64,000 nt of DNA from Dactylosporangium vinaceum (GTDB lineage: Bacteria; Actinomycetota; Actinomycetes; Mycobacteriales; Micromonosporaceae), in the NCBI RefSeq assembly GCF_019904175.1, contig NZ_CP061913.1:9610001-9674000 (forward strand), written 5' to 3'. Shown here in pieces: positions 17,518 through 26,934 of the stretch (the stretch's first letter is position 1; the number at the start of each line of letters is the position of its first letter). The position numbers and the translations under genes were made by a program. The notes under the pieces were generated by a model. That model did no database searches. It saw only the letters and a program-made list of their open reading frames with translations, and was not told the origin of the DNA.

Positions 17518-18480
17518 TCAGCGCTTCGAGCGGAAGGCCTGGCGGTACGCCGACGGGGACGTTCGCATCGCGTTGGCGAAATGGTGGCGGAAGGTGACGG
17601 GCGCGTCGAAGCCGACCGCGGCGGCGACCTGCTCGATCGTCGTGTCCGTCGTCTCCAGCAGCGCCAGGCTCGCCTGGATGCGCTGCCGCAGCAGCCAGCG
17701 GATCGGGCTCGTCCCGGTCGCCCGGGTGAAGTGCCGCAGGTAGGTCCGCGGGGCCATGTGCGCCTGCCGGGCCAGGCCGGCCACGGTCAGCGGCTCCCGC
17801 AGGTGCGCCAGGGCCCAGGCCAGGCTGGCCGCGATCCGGTCGTCGCCGGCATCGGCGGGCATCGGCGCCTCGATGAACTGGGCCTGCCCGCCGTCGCGGT
17901 GCGGCTGGACCACGAGCCGGCGGGCCACCGCGTTGGCGATCGCGGCGCCGTGGTCGCTGCGCACCACGTGCAGGCACAGGTCGAGCCCGGCCGCGCTGCC
18001 CGCGCTTGTCCAGACGGGCCGCTCGGCCTCCTCGGCGATGTACAGCACGTCCGGGTCCAGGTCGAGGTGCGGAAAGCGGGCCCGGAACACGTCGGCGTAG
18101 CGCCAGTGCGTCGTCGCCCGCCGCCCGTCCAGAAGCCCGGCCGCGGCCAGGGCGAACGCGCCCGAGCAGATCGACAGGGTGCGGGCGCCCCGGTCGTGCG
18201 CCGCCCGCAACGCCTCCAGGACCGCCGCGGGCGGATCGGCGTGGACGCTCGCGACGCCGGGCACGATCACCGTCTGCGCCCGGGCCAGCTCGGCCAGCCC
18301 GCCCGCGGGCTGCAGCACCGCTCCCCCGATCACCGGGACCGGCCCCGGCGTGGGAGCGCAGATCGTCAGCTCGTACCAGTCCCGCTCGAACTCCGGCCGC
18401 GGCAGCCCGAAGATCTCGGTGACGATCCCCGTCTCGAACAGGGACATCCCGGGGTACGCCAGGACCGCGACCGCGTGCAT
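17518..18480 (-). CDS. GlxA-type transcription regulator (DJ-1/PfpI plus AraC HTH)
   Basis: A 320-residue regulator. Residues 1-165 form a DJ-1/PfpI (class I glutamine amidotransferase-like) sensor with a nucleophile-elbow Cys in LSICSGAFALAAAG. Residues of about 215-318 form an AraC-type double HTH (VAGLARQAHMAPRTYLRHF, IEQVAAAVGFDAPVTFRHHF). These regulators sense an unknown small molecule. It is divergent from the rhodanese gene at 18552 with about 70 bp between starts, which suggests it controls that gene, as GlxA/rhodanese pairs commonly do. Confidence 0.88.
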   Translation of the reverse strand: MHAVAVLAYPGMSLFETGIVTEIFGLPRPEFERDWYELTICAPTPGPVPVIGGAVLQPAGGLAELARAQTVIVPGVASVHADPPAAVLEALRAAHDRGARTLSICSGAFALAAAGLLDGRRATTHWRYADVFRARFPHLDLDPDVLYIAEEAERPVWTSAGSAAGLDLCLHVVRSDHGAAIANAVARRLVVQPHRDGGQAQFIEAPMPADAGDDRIAASLAWALAHLREPLTVAGLARQAHMAPRTYLRHFTRATGTSPIRWLLRQRIQASLALLETTDTTIEQVAAAVGFDAPVTFRHHFANAMRTSPSAYRQAFRSKR

Positions 18481-18551
18481 GGCGCGATGTTAGCGCAGGG
18501 CGGCGTTCACGCCACTCCCGGCACCGGCCTCCCGTGCCGCACGCTCTGCCT

Positions 18552-18965
18552 ATGACCACTGCGATCGAGCACTTCACCACCCGCCTGACCTTCGAGACCG
18601 ACGTCAGCGACGTCCACGCGGCCCGCTCCGGCCTCGTGGTCGTCGACTCCCGCGGGGCGCAGGCGTGGGCCCAGGGCCACATCCCGGGGGCGGTCCACCT
18701 CCCGACCGCCGAGATCGCCCTGAAGGCCCGGACGCTGATCCCCGCCGACGCCGACGTGGTGACGTACTGCTGGGGTCCGGGCTGCAACGGCGCGACCCGC
18801 GCCGCGCTGGAGTTCGCGAAGCTGGGCTACCGGGTGCGCGAGATGCTTGGCGGCTTCGAGTACTGGGTGCGCGAGGGCTTCGAGTTCGCGACCGCCACCG
18901 GCCCGCAGCAGCGCCCGGCGGACGAGCTGACCGCACCCCGCTGGGCGGTCAGCTGCGACTGCTAG
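18552..18965 (+). CDS. single-domain rhodanese-like protein
   Basis: A 137-residue rhodanese with VVDSRGAQAWAQGHIPGAVHLP at the start of the domain and active-site Cys73 in the loop YCWGPGCNGA. It probably moves sulfur (or acts on a related persulfide or redox substrate). The WGPGCNG loop and the MLGGFEYWVREGF end are typical of the rhodanese paired with GlxA-like regulators. The ATG at 18552 is preferred over 18534, which would add an uninformative MPHALP. The C-terminal SCDC may bind metal or be redox active. Its stop overlaps the convergent oxidoreductase stop by 3 bp. Confidence 0.85.
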   Translation: MTTAIEHFTTRLTFETDVSDVHAARSGLVVVDSRGAQAWAQGHIPGAVHLPTAEIALKARTLIPADADVVTYCWGPGCNGATRAALEFAKLGYRVREMLGGFEYWVREGFEFATATGPQQRPADELTAPRWAVSCDC

Positions 18966-19891
18966 GGCACCAGGATCGTCTTGCCGACGGCGGTGCGCTC
19001 CTCCATGCCGCGGTGCGCCGCCGGGGCCTCCGACAGCGGGTACACCTGGCCGATCAGCGGCCGCAGGGCCATTGACAGCGCCCGGGCCAGGTAGGCGCGG
19101 TGCCGCTCCGGCGGCAGCTGCACCGCCTGGATGCCTGTCGCGGTCACGTCGGGCCGGGTCCCCGCGGTGAAGCCGCCGGCGGGCATGCCGTGGCCGGAGA
19201 ACCGACCGCCCGGCCGGACCAGGGTGAGCGCGGCCCGGCCGTAGTCGCCGCCGGCCCCGTCCAGGACCGTGTCCACCGGGTCGAGGCCGGCCGTCCAGCC
19301 CGGCTCCGAGTAGTCCACGACCGCCGCCGCGCCCAGGTCCCGCAGCCGGGCCAGCTTCGCCGCGCCGCGGGCGGCCGCGATCACCGTGGCCCCCGCGGCC
19401 GTCGCGAGCTGCACCAGGATGGCGCCCATGCCACCGGCGGCCGCGGTGATCAGGACCCGGTCGCCGGCCGCGATCGGCGCGACGTCGAGCAGCGCGAGCG
19501 CGGTGACACCGTCATGGAGGACGGCCGCCGCGGTGCGGTCGGGCACCCCCTCGGGGATGGCCACCAGCGCCGCCTCGGCGGCCAGCGCGACCGTCGCGTA
19601 ACCGCCGCCCGCGTGGCCGGTGCGGGCCACGACCCGCCGCCCGGTCCACTGGGGGTCGACGCCGCTCCCGACGGCCGTCACCGTGCCGGCCGCGCCCACC
19701 CCCGGGCGATACGGCGGCTCGACCGGGAAGAACTGCCCGCCGCGCCCGGCTCGCACCATGGTCTCCAGCCACAGGGTGTCCGACGCCGCCACCGCGATCC
19801 GCACCTGGCCCGGGCCGGGCCGGGGGTCCGGTGCGGACGTCAGGACGAGAACGGAGGGATCGCCGAACCGGGCCACCTCGATCACACGCAT
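18962..19891 (-). CDS. NADPH:quinone oxidoreductase-like (zinc-free MDR) protein
   Basis: A 309-residue medium-chain dehydrogenase/reductase of the quinone-oxidoreductase branch. It has a GroES-like N-terminus (PGPGQVRIAVAASDTLWLETMVRAG), cofactor motif AAAGGMGAILVQLA at about 155 and the variant tail PLSEAPAAHRGMEERTAVGKTIL. Structural and catalytic zinc cysteines are absent. It likely reduces quinones or enones with NADPH in the cytoplasm. The ATG at 19891 was chosen over 19912 because GAGGGTGG lies just upstream. Confidence 0.88.
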   Translation of the reverse strand: MRVIEVARFGDPSVLVLTSAPDPRPGPGQVRIAVAASDTLWLETMVRAGRGGQFFPVEPPYRPGVGAAGTVTAVGSGVDPQWTGRRVVARTGHAGGGYATVALAAEAALVAIPEGVPDRTAAAVLHDGVTALALLDVAPIAAGDRVLITAAAGGMGAILVQLATAAGATVIAAARGAAKLARLRDLGAAAVVDYSEPGWTAGLDPVDTVLDGAGGDYGRAALTLVRPGGRFSGHGMPAGGFTAGTRPDVTATGIQAVQLPPERHRAYLARALSMALRPLIGQVYPLSEAPAAHRGMEERTAVGKTILVP

Positions 19892-19946
19892 GAAACCACC
19901 CTCGGACCTCAAGCATGGTTCATGTCAAGGCGGGTAGCTGCGGCGC

Positions 19947-20423
19947 GTGGCGAGGAGACGAACCGAGAGCGACGTGACCCTTGACGTCAACGGGCACGAG
20001 CAGGACCTGCGGCTGGACAACCGCACGACGCTGCTCGACGCGCTGCGCGAGCACCTCGGGCTGACGGGCGCGAAGAAGGGCTGCGACCACGGCCAGTGCG
20101 GGGCCTGCACGGTCCTGCTGGACGGGCGGCGGGTGGTCAGCTGCCTGGTGCTCGCCTGCTCGGCGCACGGGGCGGCGGTGACGACGGTGGAGGGGCTCAG
20201 CGCGGGGTACGGGCTGCACCCGATCCAGGAGGCGTTCATCGAGCACGACGCGCTGCAGTGCGGGTTCTGCACACCCGGGCAGATCTGCTCGGCGGTCGGG
20301 CTGACGGCGGAGGAGACCGCCTCGCCGGCCGCGGTGCGGGAGGCGATGAGCGGGAACATCTGCCGGTGCGGCGCCTACACGCACATCGCGGCGGCCGTCT
20401 ACGAAGTGGCGGCGAGCTCGTGA
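19947..20423 (+). CDS. aldehyde oxidoreductase iron-sulfur subunit (PaoA/YagT-like)
   Basis: A 158-residue subunit with two [2Fe-2S] clusters: the plant-type site (GCDHGQCGACTVLLDG then a later Cys in VVSCLVL) and the C-terminal helical site (CGFCTPGQ and ICRCGAY). In this xanthine-oxidase-type enzyme it passes electrons from the molybdenum site to FAD. The E. coli homologue carries a Tat signal; here the N-terminus (MARRRTESDVTLDVNG) has none, so the enzyme is predicted cytoplasmic. It starts at GTG and overlaps the FAD subunit gene by GTGA. Confidence 0.9.
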   Translation: MARRRTESDVTLDVNGHEQDLRLDNRTTLLDALREHLGLTGAKKGCDHGQCGACTVLLDGRRVVSCLVLACSAHGAAVTTVEGLSAGYGLHPIQEAFIEHDALQCGFCTPGQICSAVGLTAEETASPAAVREAMSGNICRCGAYTHIAAAVYEVAASS

Positions 20424-21397
20424 GGCCGTTCGAATACGAGCGGGCCGCGGACGCCGCGGGCGCGCTGGCCACCATGGTCCGCCCCGGCACCGCGTTCCTG
20501 GCCGGCGGGACGAACCTCGTCGACCTGATGAAGCTCGGCGTGGCCACCCCGGACCGGCTCGTCGACCTGAGCGGCCTGCCCTACGCCGAGGTGGAGCCGA
20601 TCGGCGGGGGCGGGCTGCGGATCGGGGCCCTGGTGTCGAACAGCGACCTGGCCACGCACGACGGGGTGCGCTCGCGCTACCCGGCCGTGGCCCAGGCCGT
20701 GCTCGCGGGCGCGTCCGGGCAGCTGCGCAACCGGGCCACGGTCGGGGGCAACCTCCTGCAGCGCACCCGCTGCCGGTACTTCCAGGACCTCACCAAGGCG
20801 TGCAACAAGCGGGCGCCGGGCAGCGGCTGCGACGCCCGCGACGGCGAGCATCACGACCTCGCGATCCTGGGCGCCTCGCCGCAGTGCATCGCGACGAACC
20901 CGTCGGACCTGGCCGTGGCGCTGTCCATGGTGGACGCCTCGGTGCACTACATCGGCCCGCACGGCCCGGCCGCGGTCAGCGTGCACGACCTGTTCCGGCG
21001 GCCCGGGGAGCGGCCGGACCGGGACACGAACCTGCCGCCGGGGTCGCTCATCACCGCCGTCGTGCTGCCCGAGTGCCCTCTGGCGGGCGGCTCGCGGTAT
21101 CGCAAGGTGCGCGACCGCGCGTCCTACGCGTTCGCCGCCGGGTCGATCGCGGCCGCGCTCGATGTGCGCGACGGGCGGGTGCACGACGTGCGGGTCGCCT
21201 GGGGTGCGGTGGCCCATCTGCCCTGGCGGGCCTGGGCCCTGGAGCGGGCGCTGCGCGGGGCGCGGGCGGTGCCGGAGAGCTACGCGCGGGCCGCGGAGAC
21301 CGAACTGGCGTCCGCGAAGCCGCTGCGCGACAACGAGTACAAGATCCGGCTTATCCGAAACCTGACCGTCGAGCTGCTGGGGGAGATGACCCCGTGA
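20420..21397 (+). CDS. aldehyde oxidoreductase FAD subunit with extra 4Fe-4S site (PaoB/YagS-like)
   Basis: A 325-residue FAD-binding subunit. The FAD contacts LAGGTNLVDLMK and ATVGGNLLQRTRC are intact. Four cysteines (118, 128, 137 and 156) in the insert RCRYFQDLTKACNK to SPQCIATNPSD match the insert that holds an additional [4Fe-4S] cluster in E. coli PaoB. This places the enzyme with the PaoABC aldehyde oxidoreductases rather than classic xanthine dehydrogenase. GTG start and 4-bp overlaps at both ends give a tight three-gene operon. Confidence 0.9.
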   Translation: MRPFEYERAADAAGALATMVRPGTAFLAGGTNLVDLMKLGVATPDRLVDLSGLPYAEVEPIGGGGLRIGALVSNSDLATHDGVRSRYPAVAQAVLAGASGQLRNRATVGGNLLQRTRCRYFQDLTKACNKRAPGSGCDARDGEHHDLAILGASPQCIATNPSDLAVALSMVDASVHYIGPHGPAAVSVHDLFRRPGERPDRDTNLPPGSLITAVVLPECPLAGGSRYRKVRDRASYAFAAGSIAAALDVRDGRVHDVRVAWGAVAHLPWRAWALERALRGARAVPESYARAAETELASAKPLRDNEYKIRLIRNLTVELLGEMTP

Positions 21398-23538
21398 CCG
21401 CTTTTGTGCACCGTGACCAGGCCCGCGACCAAGCCCGCGACCAAGCCGCGGAGCAGGCCGTCGGGCGGGCCGAGCCGCGGCTGGAGGCGCGGGCCAAGGT
21501 GACCGGGCAGGCGCGGTACGCCGACGACCACCCGCTGCCCGGAAGCGCCTACGCCTGGCCGGTGCGGGCGGCGTTCGCCCGCGGTCGGATATCCACTGTG
21601 GACACCACCGACGCGCTCGCGGTGGACGGGGTGGTCTGCGTCATCTGGCACGGCAACGCGCCGCGGCTGGAGCCCGGCGACGACCCGGATCTGCTGGTCC
21701 TGCAGTCGCCCGAGGTGTGGTACTACGGGCAGGTCATCGCGCTCGTCGTGGCCACGACGCTGGAGCGGGCCCAGGAGGGCGCCGACCTGGTGACGGTGCG
21801 CACGGACGCGATGGCCGCGGACACAGTGCTGCGGGCCGACCACCCGGGGCTGCACGAACCGGAGATCGTCAACGCGGGCCTGCCGGGGCGGGTCGACACC
21901 GGCGACTTCGACGCCGGGTTCGCCGCGGCCGAGGTGCGCGTCGACGCGACGTACCGCACCCCGGCCGAGCACCACAACCCGATGGAGCCGCACGCGACCA
22001 CGGCGTTCTGGGAGCGCGGGCAGCTGACCGTGTTCGACGCGACCCAGGCGTCGTCGTCAGTCCGCGACACCCTGGCCGCGCTGTTCGAGCTGCCGCCGCA
22101 GCTGGTGCGGGTGCACAACGAGCACGTCGGGGGCGGGTTCGGCTCGAAGGGGGCGCCGCGGCCCAACGTGGTGCTGGCCGCCATGGCCGCGCGGTGTGCG
22201 GGGCGGCCCGTGCACCTGGCCCTGGGACGCTCGATGCTGTTCACGATGGGCGGGTACCGGACGCCGACCATCCAGCGGATCCGGCTCGGCGCGGACGCGG
22301 ACGGGCGGCTGGTGGCCCTGGCGCACGAGTCCGTCACGCAGACGTCACGGCTGACGGAGTACACCGAGCAGTGCACGGCCGTCAGCCGCGTCCACTACCC
22401 GCCGGCGAACCTGACGACCAGCCACCGCGTCGTCGCGCTGGACGTGCCGCCGCCGACCTGGATGCGGGCGCCCGGCGAGTGCCCGGGATCGTTCGCGCTG
22501 GAGTCCGCGATCGACGAGCTGGCGGTGGCCGGGAGCTGGGACCCGGTACAGCTGCGCATCGACAACGACACCGCCCGCGACGCCGAGGGCCGGCCCTTCA
22601 GCAGCCGCCACCTCGTCGAGTGCCTGCGCGCGGGCGCGGACCGGTTCGGCTGGGCCGGCCGCGACCCGCACCCGGGAAGCCGGCGCGAGGGGCGCTGGCT
22701 GCTCGGGACCGGTGTGGCGGCGTCGTCGTTCCCGGCGATCACGTGGCCGTCGACCGCGACCGCGCGGGCCACCGCCGACGGCCACTTCGAGGTGGCGGTC
22801 AACGCGGCCGACATCGGCACCGGCGCCCGCACGGTGATGCGCCAGATCGCCGCCGACGCGCTCGGCGTCGACGAGCCGTCAGTGCAGATCCGGGTCGGCG
22901 ACAGCGACATCGGCTTCGCCACCATCGCCGGCGGCTCGATGGGCACGTCGTCGTGGGGCTGGGCGGTGACGAAGGCATGCCGGCTGCTGCGCGAGCGGCT
23001 CGGCCGGGAGCACCACGGCCAGTGCCCGCCCGAGGGGGTCGCCGTGGTCGCCGACACCACCGCCGATCTGGCCGCCCGCGGCGAGTACGCCCGCCACGCG
23101 TTCGGCGCCCAGTTCTGCGCCGTGCGGGTCGACCCGGCCACCGGCGAGGTGCGGCTGGACCGGATGCTCGGCGTGTTCGCGGCCGGGCGGATCATCAACC
23201 CGACGACGGCCGAGTCGCAGCTGGCCGGGGCGATGACGATGGGCGTGTCGATGGCGCTGCTGGAGCAGTCGGTGCTCGACGCGCGGACGGGCGACTTCGT
23301 GACGGACGACCTGGCCTCGTATCACGTGGCCGTCAACGCCGACATCCCGCGGATCGACGTGACCTTCCTGCCCGAGGCCGACCCGCACCTCAACCCGATG
23401 GGGTCCAAGGGCATCGGCGAGCTCGGGATCGTGGGCGCGGCCGCGGCGGTGGCCAACGCCGTCCATCACGCGACAGGGGTCCGCGTGCGCTCCCTGCCGA
23501 TCACTCCGGCGGCGCTGCTGGCGGCCATGCCAGGATGA
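21394..23538 (+). CDS. aldehyde oxidoreductase molybdenum subunit (PaoC/YagR-like)
   Basis: A 714-residue molybdopterin (probably MCD-type) subunit. Motifs include GGGFGSKG, the WMRAPGECPGSFALESAIDE segment, GSMGTSSWGW, and the catalytic Glu near residue 676 in GSKGIGELG. It would hydroxylate aldehydes to acids, handing electrons to the iron-sulfur and FAD subunits. The N-terminus carries a short tandem repeat, (RDQA)x3, from a 12-bp DNA repeat absent from homologues as far as I recall. No moco-insertion chaperone (PaoD/XdhC) is seen nearby. Confidence 0.9.
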   Translation: MTAFVHRDQARDQARDQAAEQAVGRAEPRLEARAKVTGQARYADDHPLPGSAYAWPVRAAFARGRISTVDTTDALAVDGVVCVIWHGNAPRLEPGDDPDLLVLQSPEVWYYGQVIALVVATTLERAQEGADLVTVRTDAMAADTVLRADHPGLHEPEIVNAGLPGRVDTGDFDAGFAAAEVRVDATYRTPAEHHNPMEPHATTAFWERGQLTVFDATQASSSVRDTLAALFELPPQLVRVHNEHVGGGFGSKGAPRPNVVLAAMAARCAGRPVHLALGRSMLFTMGGYRTPTIQRIRLGADADGRLVALAHESVTQTSRLTEYTEQCTAVSRVHYPPANLTTSHRVVALDVPPPTWMRAPGECPGSFALESAIDELAVAGSWDPVQLRIDNDTARDAEGRPFSSRHLVECLRAGADRFGWAGRDPHPGSRREGRWLLGTGVAASSFPAITWPSTATARATADGHFEVAVNAADIGTGARTVMRQIAADALGVDEPSVQIRVGDSDIGFATIAGGSMGTSSWGWAVTKACRLLRERLGREHHGQCPPEGVAVVADTTADLAARGEYARHAFGAQFCAVRVDPATGEVRLDRMLGVFAAGRIINPTTAESQLAGAMTMGVSMALLEQSVLDARTGDFVTDDLASYHVAVNADIPRIDVTFLPEADPHLNPMGSKGIGELGIVGAAAAVANAVHHATGVRVRSLPITPAALLAAMPG

Positions 23539-23542
23539 ACGC

Positions 23543-24103
23543 ATGGCCTTTCCGGACTACCGCGCGGCGGACGCGATCGCCGTCCGTGCCAGCGTCAAGC
23601 TGCTCGACGGCCCGCTCGACCTGACCCTCCCGACCCCCTGCGCCGGCTGGAACCTCGCCGACCTGCTCGCCCACATGACCATCCAGCACCTCGGCTTCGC
23701 CGCCGCCGCGCGCGGCGAGTCGTGGCCCCTCGCACGCTGGACCCCGCCGCCGCTCGCGGCCGACCCGGCCGCCGCGTATGCGGCGGCCGCCGAAGAGGTG
23801 ATCGCCGCGTTCGCCGCGGCGGATCTGTCGGCCGACATCGAGCTGGCGGAGATCGCGCCGGTGCCGATTCCCGCCTGGCGCGGCCTCGGCGCGCACACCA
23901 TCGACTACGTGGTGCACGGCTGGGACGTCGCGCAGACGCTCGGGCTGACCTGGGAGCTGCCGGAGGACGTGCTCGTCGAGACCCTGCCGATCGCCGAGGC
24001 CGTCCCCGCGACCACGAAGGCGTTCGCGGCGCCCATCGCGGCCCCGGCCGGGGCGTCCACAATGGACCGGATCCTGCTGCGCCTCGGGCGCGTACCGCGC
24101 TAG
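23543..24103 (+). CDS. TIGR03086-type DinB/maleylpyruvate isomerase-like protein
   Basis: A 186-residue four-helix protein of the mycothiol-dependent DinB superfamily: PTPCAGWNLADLLAHM (metal His about 45) and VVHGWDVAQTLG (second His and an Asp). It starts 4 bp after the molybdenum subunit and so probably belongs to the same transcript. Role unknown; a thiol-dependent detoxification step alongside aldehyde oxidation would fit but is inference. Confidence 0.8.
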   Translation: MAFPDYRAADAIAVRASVKLLDGPLDLTLPTPCAGWNLADLLAHMTIQHLGFAAAARGESWPLARWTPPPLAADPAAAYAAAAEEVIAAFAAADLSADIELAEIAPVPIPAWRGLGAHTIDYVVHGWDVAQTLGLTWELPEDVLVETLPIAEAVPATTKAFAAPIAAPAGASTMDRILLRLGRVPR

Positions 24104-24217
24104 CGCCTCGGCCGGCGCAGCCATGTGGTGGCGCGGGCTCCGATAGTACTTTTGTCACCGCCGAGTCCGGATCGACGAATCTGCTGCCCACGTCGCGACT
24201 TCTCTAGCGTGAACAGC

Positions 24218-25090
24218 ATGAACGCCGTCGAGCTCGAAAAACTGTCGTACCGCTATGGCAATGTGCGGGCCGTGGAGGACGTGTCGCTCACCGTCGCGGC
24301 CGGCGAGGTCGTGGCCATGCTCGGGCCCAACGGGGCCGGCAAGTCGACGACCCTGCTGATGCTCCTCGGGCTGCTGCCGCCCGCCACCGGCACCGTGCGG
24401 CTGTTCGGCAGCAGCCCCGCCGCGGCCTGCGCGGCCGGCCGGGTCGGCGCGATGCCCCAGGCCGGCGGGCTGCTCCCCCGGTCCACCGTCGGCGATCTGC
24501 TGCGGTTCCTCCACGACGTGTACCCGGACCCGATGCCCATCGCCGAGGCGCTCGCCACCGCCGACCTGACCGACCTGGTCGACCGGACCGTCGAGAAGCT
24601 CTCCGGCGGGCAGGGCCAGCGGCTGCGCTTCGCGATGGCCCTCATCGGCCGCCCCGACCTGCTCGTGCTCGACGAGCCCACGGCCGCCCTCGACGTCGAG
24701 GCCCGCCAGGAGTTCTGGGCCGCGATCCGCCGCTACGCCCGGCAGGGCCGCACGGTGCTGTTCTCGACCCACTACCTGGAGGAGGCCGACGCCAACGCCG
24801 ACCGCATCCTGGTCCTCGACCGCGGCCGGGTCATCGCCGACGGCACGGCCGACTCCGTCAAGCGCCGTGTGTCGGTGCGCACGGTGAGCGTCGTGCTGCA
24901 GAACTTCGATTATTCGCTACTGCCCGGCGTCGCCGCGTTCGCGCAGCAGGGCGGTCGCGCCGTGCTGACCAGCACCGACTCCGACGCCACAGTCCTGGCC
25001 CTCGCCGAGGCCGGCCTCCTGCGCGACCTCGAGGTCGCCGGCGCCGGTCTCGAAGAGGCGTACCTCGCCCTGACCCGAGTGGAGGCCTGA
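24218..25090 (+). CDS. drug-type ABC transporter ATP-binding protein
   Basis: A 290-residue ATPase: Walker A GPNGAGKST, a Q-loop in MPQAGGLLPRSTV, signature LSGGQGQR, Walker B LLVLDEPTAALD and switch His in FSTHYLEEAD. It belongs to the DrrA/YhfQ-like two-component exporter group. A GTG three codons upstream (24209) is an alternative start. It is followed by its permease after one base and then by a two-component system, the layout of a DesKR-type sensor-exporter unit. Confidence 0.9.
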   Translation: MNAVELEKLSYRYGNVRAVEDVSLTVAAGEVVAMLGPNGAGKSTTLLMLLGLLPPATGTVRLFGSSPAAACAAGRVGAMPQAGGLLPRSTVGDLLRFLHDVYPDPMPIAEALATADLTDLVDRTVEKLSGGQGQRLRFAMALIGRPDLLVLDEPTAALDVEARQEFWAAIRRYARQGRTVLFSTHYLEEADANADRILVLDRGRVIADGTADSVKRRVSVRTVSVVLQNFDYSLLPGVAAFAQQGGRAVLTSTDSDATVLALAEAGLLRDLEVAGAGLEEAYLALTRVEA

Positions 25091-25091
25091 C

Positions 25092-25829
25092 ATGCTGCCC
25101 TACGTCCGCCTCGAGCTGCGCCGCCTCATGCGCACGCCCGGCCTGCTCATCTTCACCGTCGCCATGCCCCTCGTGAGCTACCTCGTCTTCACGAACATCA
25201 GCACCGTCACCGGCCAGGACAAGGCCACCGCGGCGACCTACACGATGGTCTCCATGGCCGGCTACGGCGCGATCGGCGCGCTGCTCAACTACGCGGCCGG
25301 GCTGGTCGTCGACCGCTCGATAGGCTGGCTGCGGCAGCTGCGGCTGACCCCGGTGCCGCCGGTCGCGGTGGTGTTCGGCAAGGGGCTGGCCGCGATGGCC
25401 GCCGCACTGCTGCCGGTGGTGCTGTTGTGCGCGGCGGCGGTGCTCATCAACGGTGTGCGGCTGGGTGCCGGGCAGTGGCTGGCGCTGGTGCCCCTGCTGT
25501 GGCTCGGGGCGCTGCCGTTCGCGCTGCTGGGGCTGTCGCTGGGCTACCTGGCCACCAGTCAGACCGCGCAGCCGCTCAACATGCTGGTGTACCTGGGGAT
25601 GTCGATCGTCGGCGGCCTGTGGCTCCCGCTCGACATCATGCCGGGCTGGCTGGCCACGATCGGGCGGGTGCTGCCCACCCACGCCTACGCCGACATGTCC
25701 TGGCGGGTCGCGTTCGGGGGCGCGCCGAGCGTCACCGACGTGGCGACCCTCGCGGTGTGGCTTGTCGCGTTCGCCGCCCTCGCCGTCTACGGGTTCCGCC
25801 GGTCCGTCCGCCGCATCGCGGTGCTGTGA
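25092..25829 (+). CDS. ABC-2 type exporter permease
   Basis: A 245-residue membrane protein with six hydrophobic segments and the ABC-2 permease pattern (WLPLDIMPGWLATIGRVLPTHAYADMSW). It pairs with the ATPase encoded immediately upstream, the intergenic gap being one base. Substrate unknown: perhaps a lipid, peptide or drug, since this subfamily often sits with membrane-stress sensor kinases. Confidence 0.88.
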   Translation: MLPYVRLELRRLMRTPGLLIFTVAMPLVSYLVFTNISTVTGQDKATAATYTMVSMAGYGAIGALLNYAAGLVVDRSIGWLRQLRLTPVPPVAVVFGKGLAAMAAALLPVVLLCAAAVLINGVRLGAGQWLALVPLLWLGALPFALLGLSLGYLATSQTAQPLNMLVYLGMSIVGGLWLPLDIMPGWLATIGRVLPTHAYADMSWRVAFGGAPSVTDVATLAVWLVAFAALAVYGFRRSVRRIAVL

Positions 25830-25842
25830 GAGGGTGAGCCGC

Positions 25843-26934
25843 ATGAAGCACGGGCCGCGCCCCACGATCGGCGGGATGGTGTGGGTCGCGGTGTGGCTGT
25901 TCCCGCTCATCGATCCGCTGAGCCGGGTCACGTCGCCGGTCGCTGTCGTCGGGCTCATCGCGTTTGCGGGCCTGTACGTGTACACCGCCGCCCTGGGCTT
26001 CGAGTCGCCGGTCCTCACGCGCCGCCACCACGTGCTCTACGGTGCGGTGGCGGCGCTCGGGATCGCCCTGACGCTTGCCTACGGCGACCACTGGCTGATC
26101 GTGATGCTCTACGTCTCGGCCGCGGGCATGGCCCTCTACGCCGGCGCCGAGCGCCCGGTCGCCGCCGTCTACGTGTTCTTCGGCGGCCTGCTGATCCAGG
26201 TCGCCCTCGCCTTCGCCGTCCACGCCGACTGGTGGCGCTCCGGCAGCGTGATGCTCGGCACGATCCTGTCGTCGCTGCTGTGCGGCGCGGTCCGGCAGAT
26301 GGGCCGGCTCATCACCGAGCTGCGCACCACCCGCCAGGCCCTGGCCGACACCGCCGTCGCCGAGGAGCGCCTGCGCTTCTCCCGCGACCTGCACGACCTG
26401 CTCGGCCACACCCTGTCCGTGATCGTCGTCAAGGCCGAGGTGGTGCGCCGCATCGCCGAGCGCGACCCGGCCGCGGCCGCGGCCCAGGCCGCCGACATCG
26501 AGCAGGTGGGCCGCCACGCGCTCGTCGAGATCCGCGAGGCGGTCACCGGCTATCGCGAGACGGGCCTGACCGCCGAGCTGGCCCGGGCCAAGGGCTCCCT
26601 CACCGCCGCGGGCATCACCGCCGACGTCCTGCGCACCGCCGACCCGCTCCCCGACGCCGCCGACCGCCTCCTGGCCTGGGTGGTCCGTGAGGCCACGACC
26701 AACGTGATCCGTCATAGCGGCGCCGCCAACTGCGAGATCTCCCTCGCCATGACCGACGGCACCGCGATCCTCAGGGTCCAGGACGACGGCGACTTCTCCC
26801 CCGCCGCCTCGCCCCCGCCGCCGGGCAACGGCCTGCGCGGCCTCACCGAACGCCTGGCCACCGCCGGCGGCACGCTGGAAACCGCACCCCGCCCCGAGGG
26901 GGGCCTGGCACTGACGGCAAGGTTGCCATTATGA
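25843..26934 (+). CDS. NarL-family sensor histidine kinase (DesK-like)
   Basis: A 363-residue kinase with about five TM segments in the first 150 residues, a coiled-coil linker, a HisKA_3 H-box (FSRDLHDLLGHTLSVI, His184) and a short HATPase domain with N-box EATTNVIRHS and G-box GNGLRGLTERL. No extracellular sensor domain is present, so it likely senses the membrane or the adjacent transporter. The ATG at 25843 and a GTG at 25834 share the same Shine-Dalgarno-like GAGAGGGTG region; I chose the ATG. It overlaps the response regulator by 4 bp. Confidence 0.9.
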   Translation: MKHGPRPTIGGMVWVAVWLFPLIDPLSRVTSPVAVVGLIAFAGLYVYTAALGFESPVLTRRHHVLYGAVAALGIALTLAYGDHWLIVMLYVSAAGMALYAGAERPVAAVYVFFGGLLIQVALAFAVHADWWRSGSVMLGTILSSLLCGAVRQMGRLITELRTTRQALADTAVAEERLRFSRDLHDLLGHTLSVIVVKAEVVRRIAERDPAAAAAQAADIEQVGRHALVEIREAVTGYRETGLTAELARAKGSLTAAGITADVLRTADPLPDAADRLLAWVVREATTNVIRHSGAANCEISLAMTDGTAILRVQDDGDFSPAASPPPPGNGLRGLTERLATAGGTLETAPRPEGGLALTARLPL

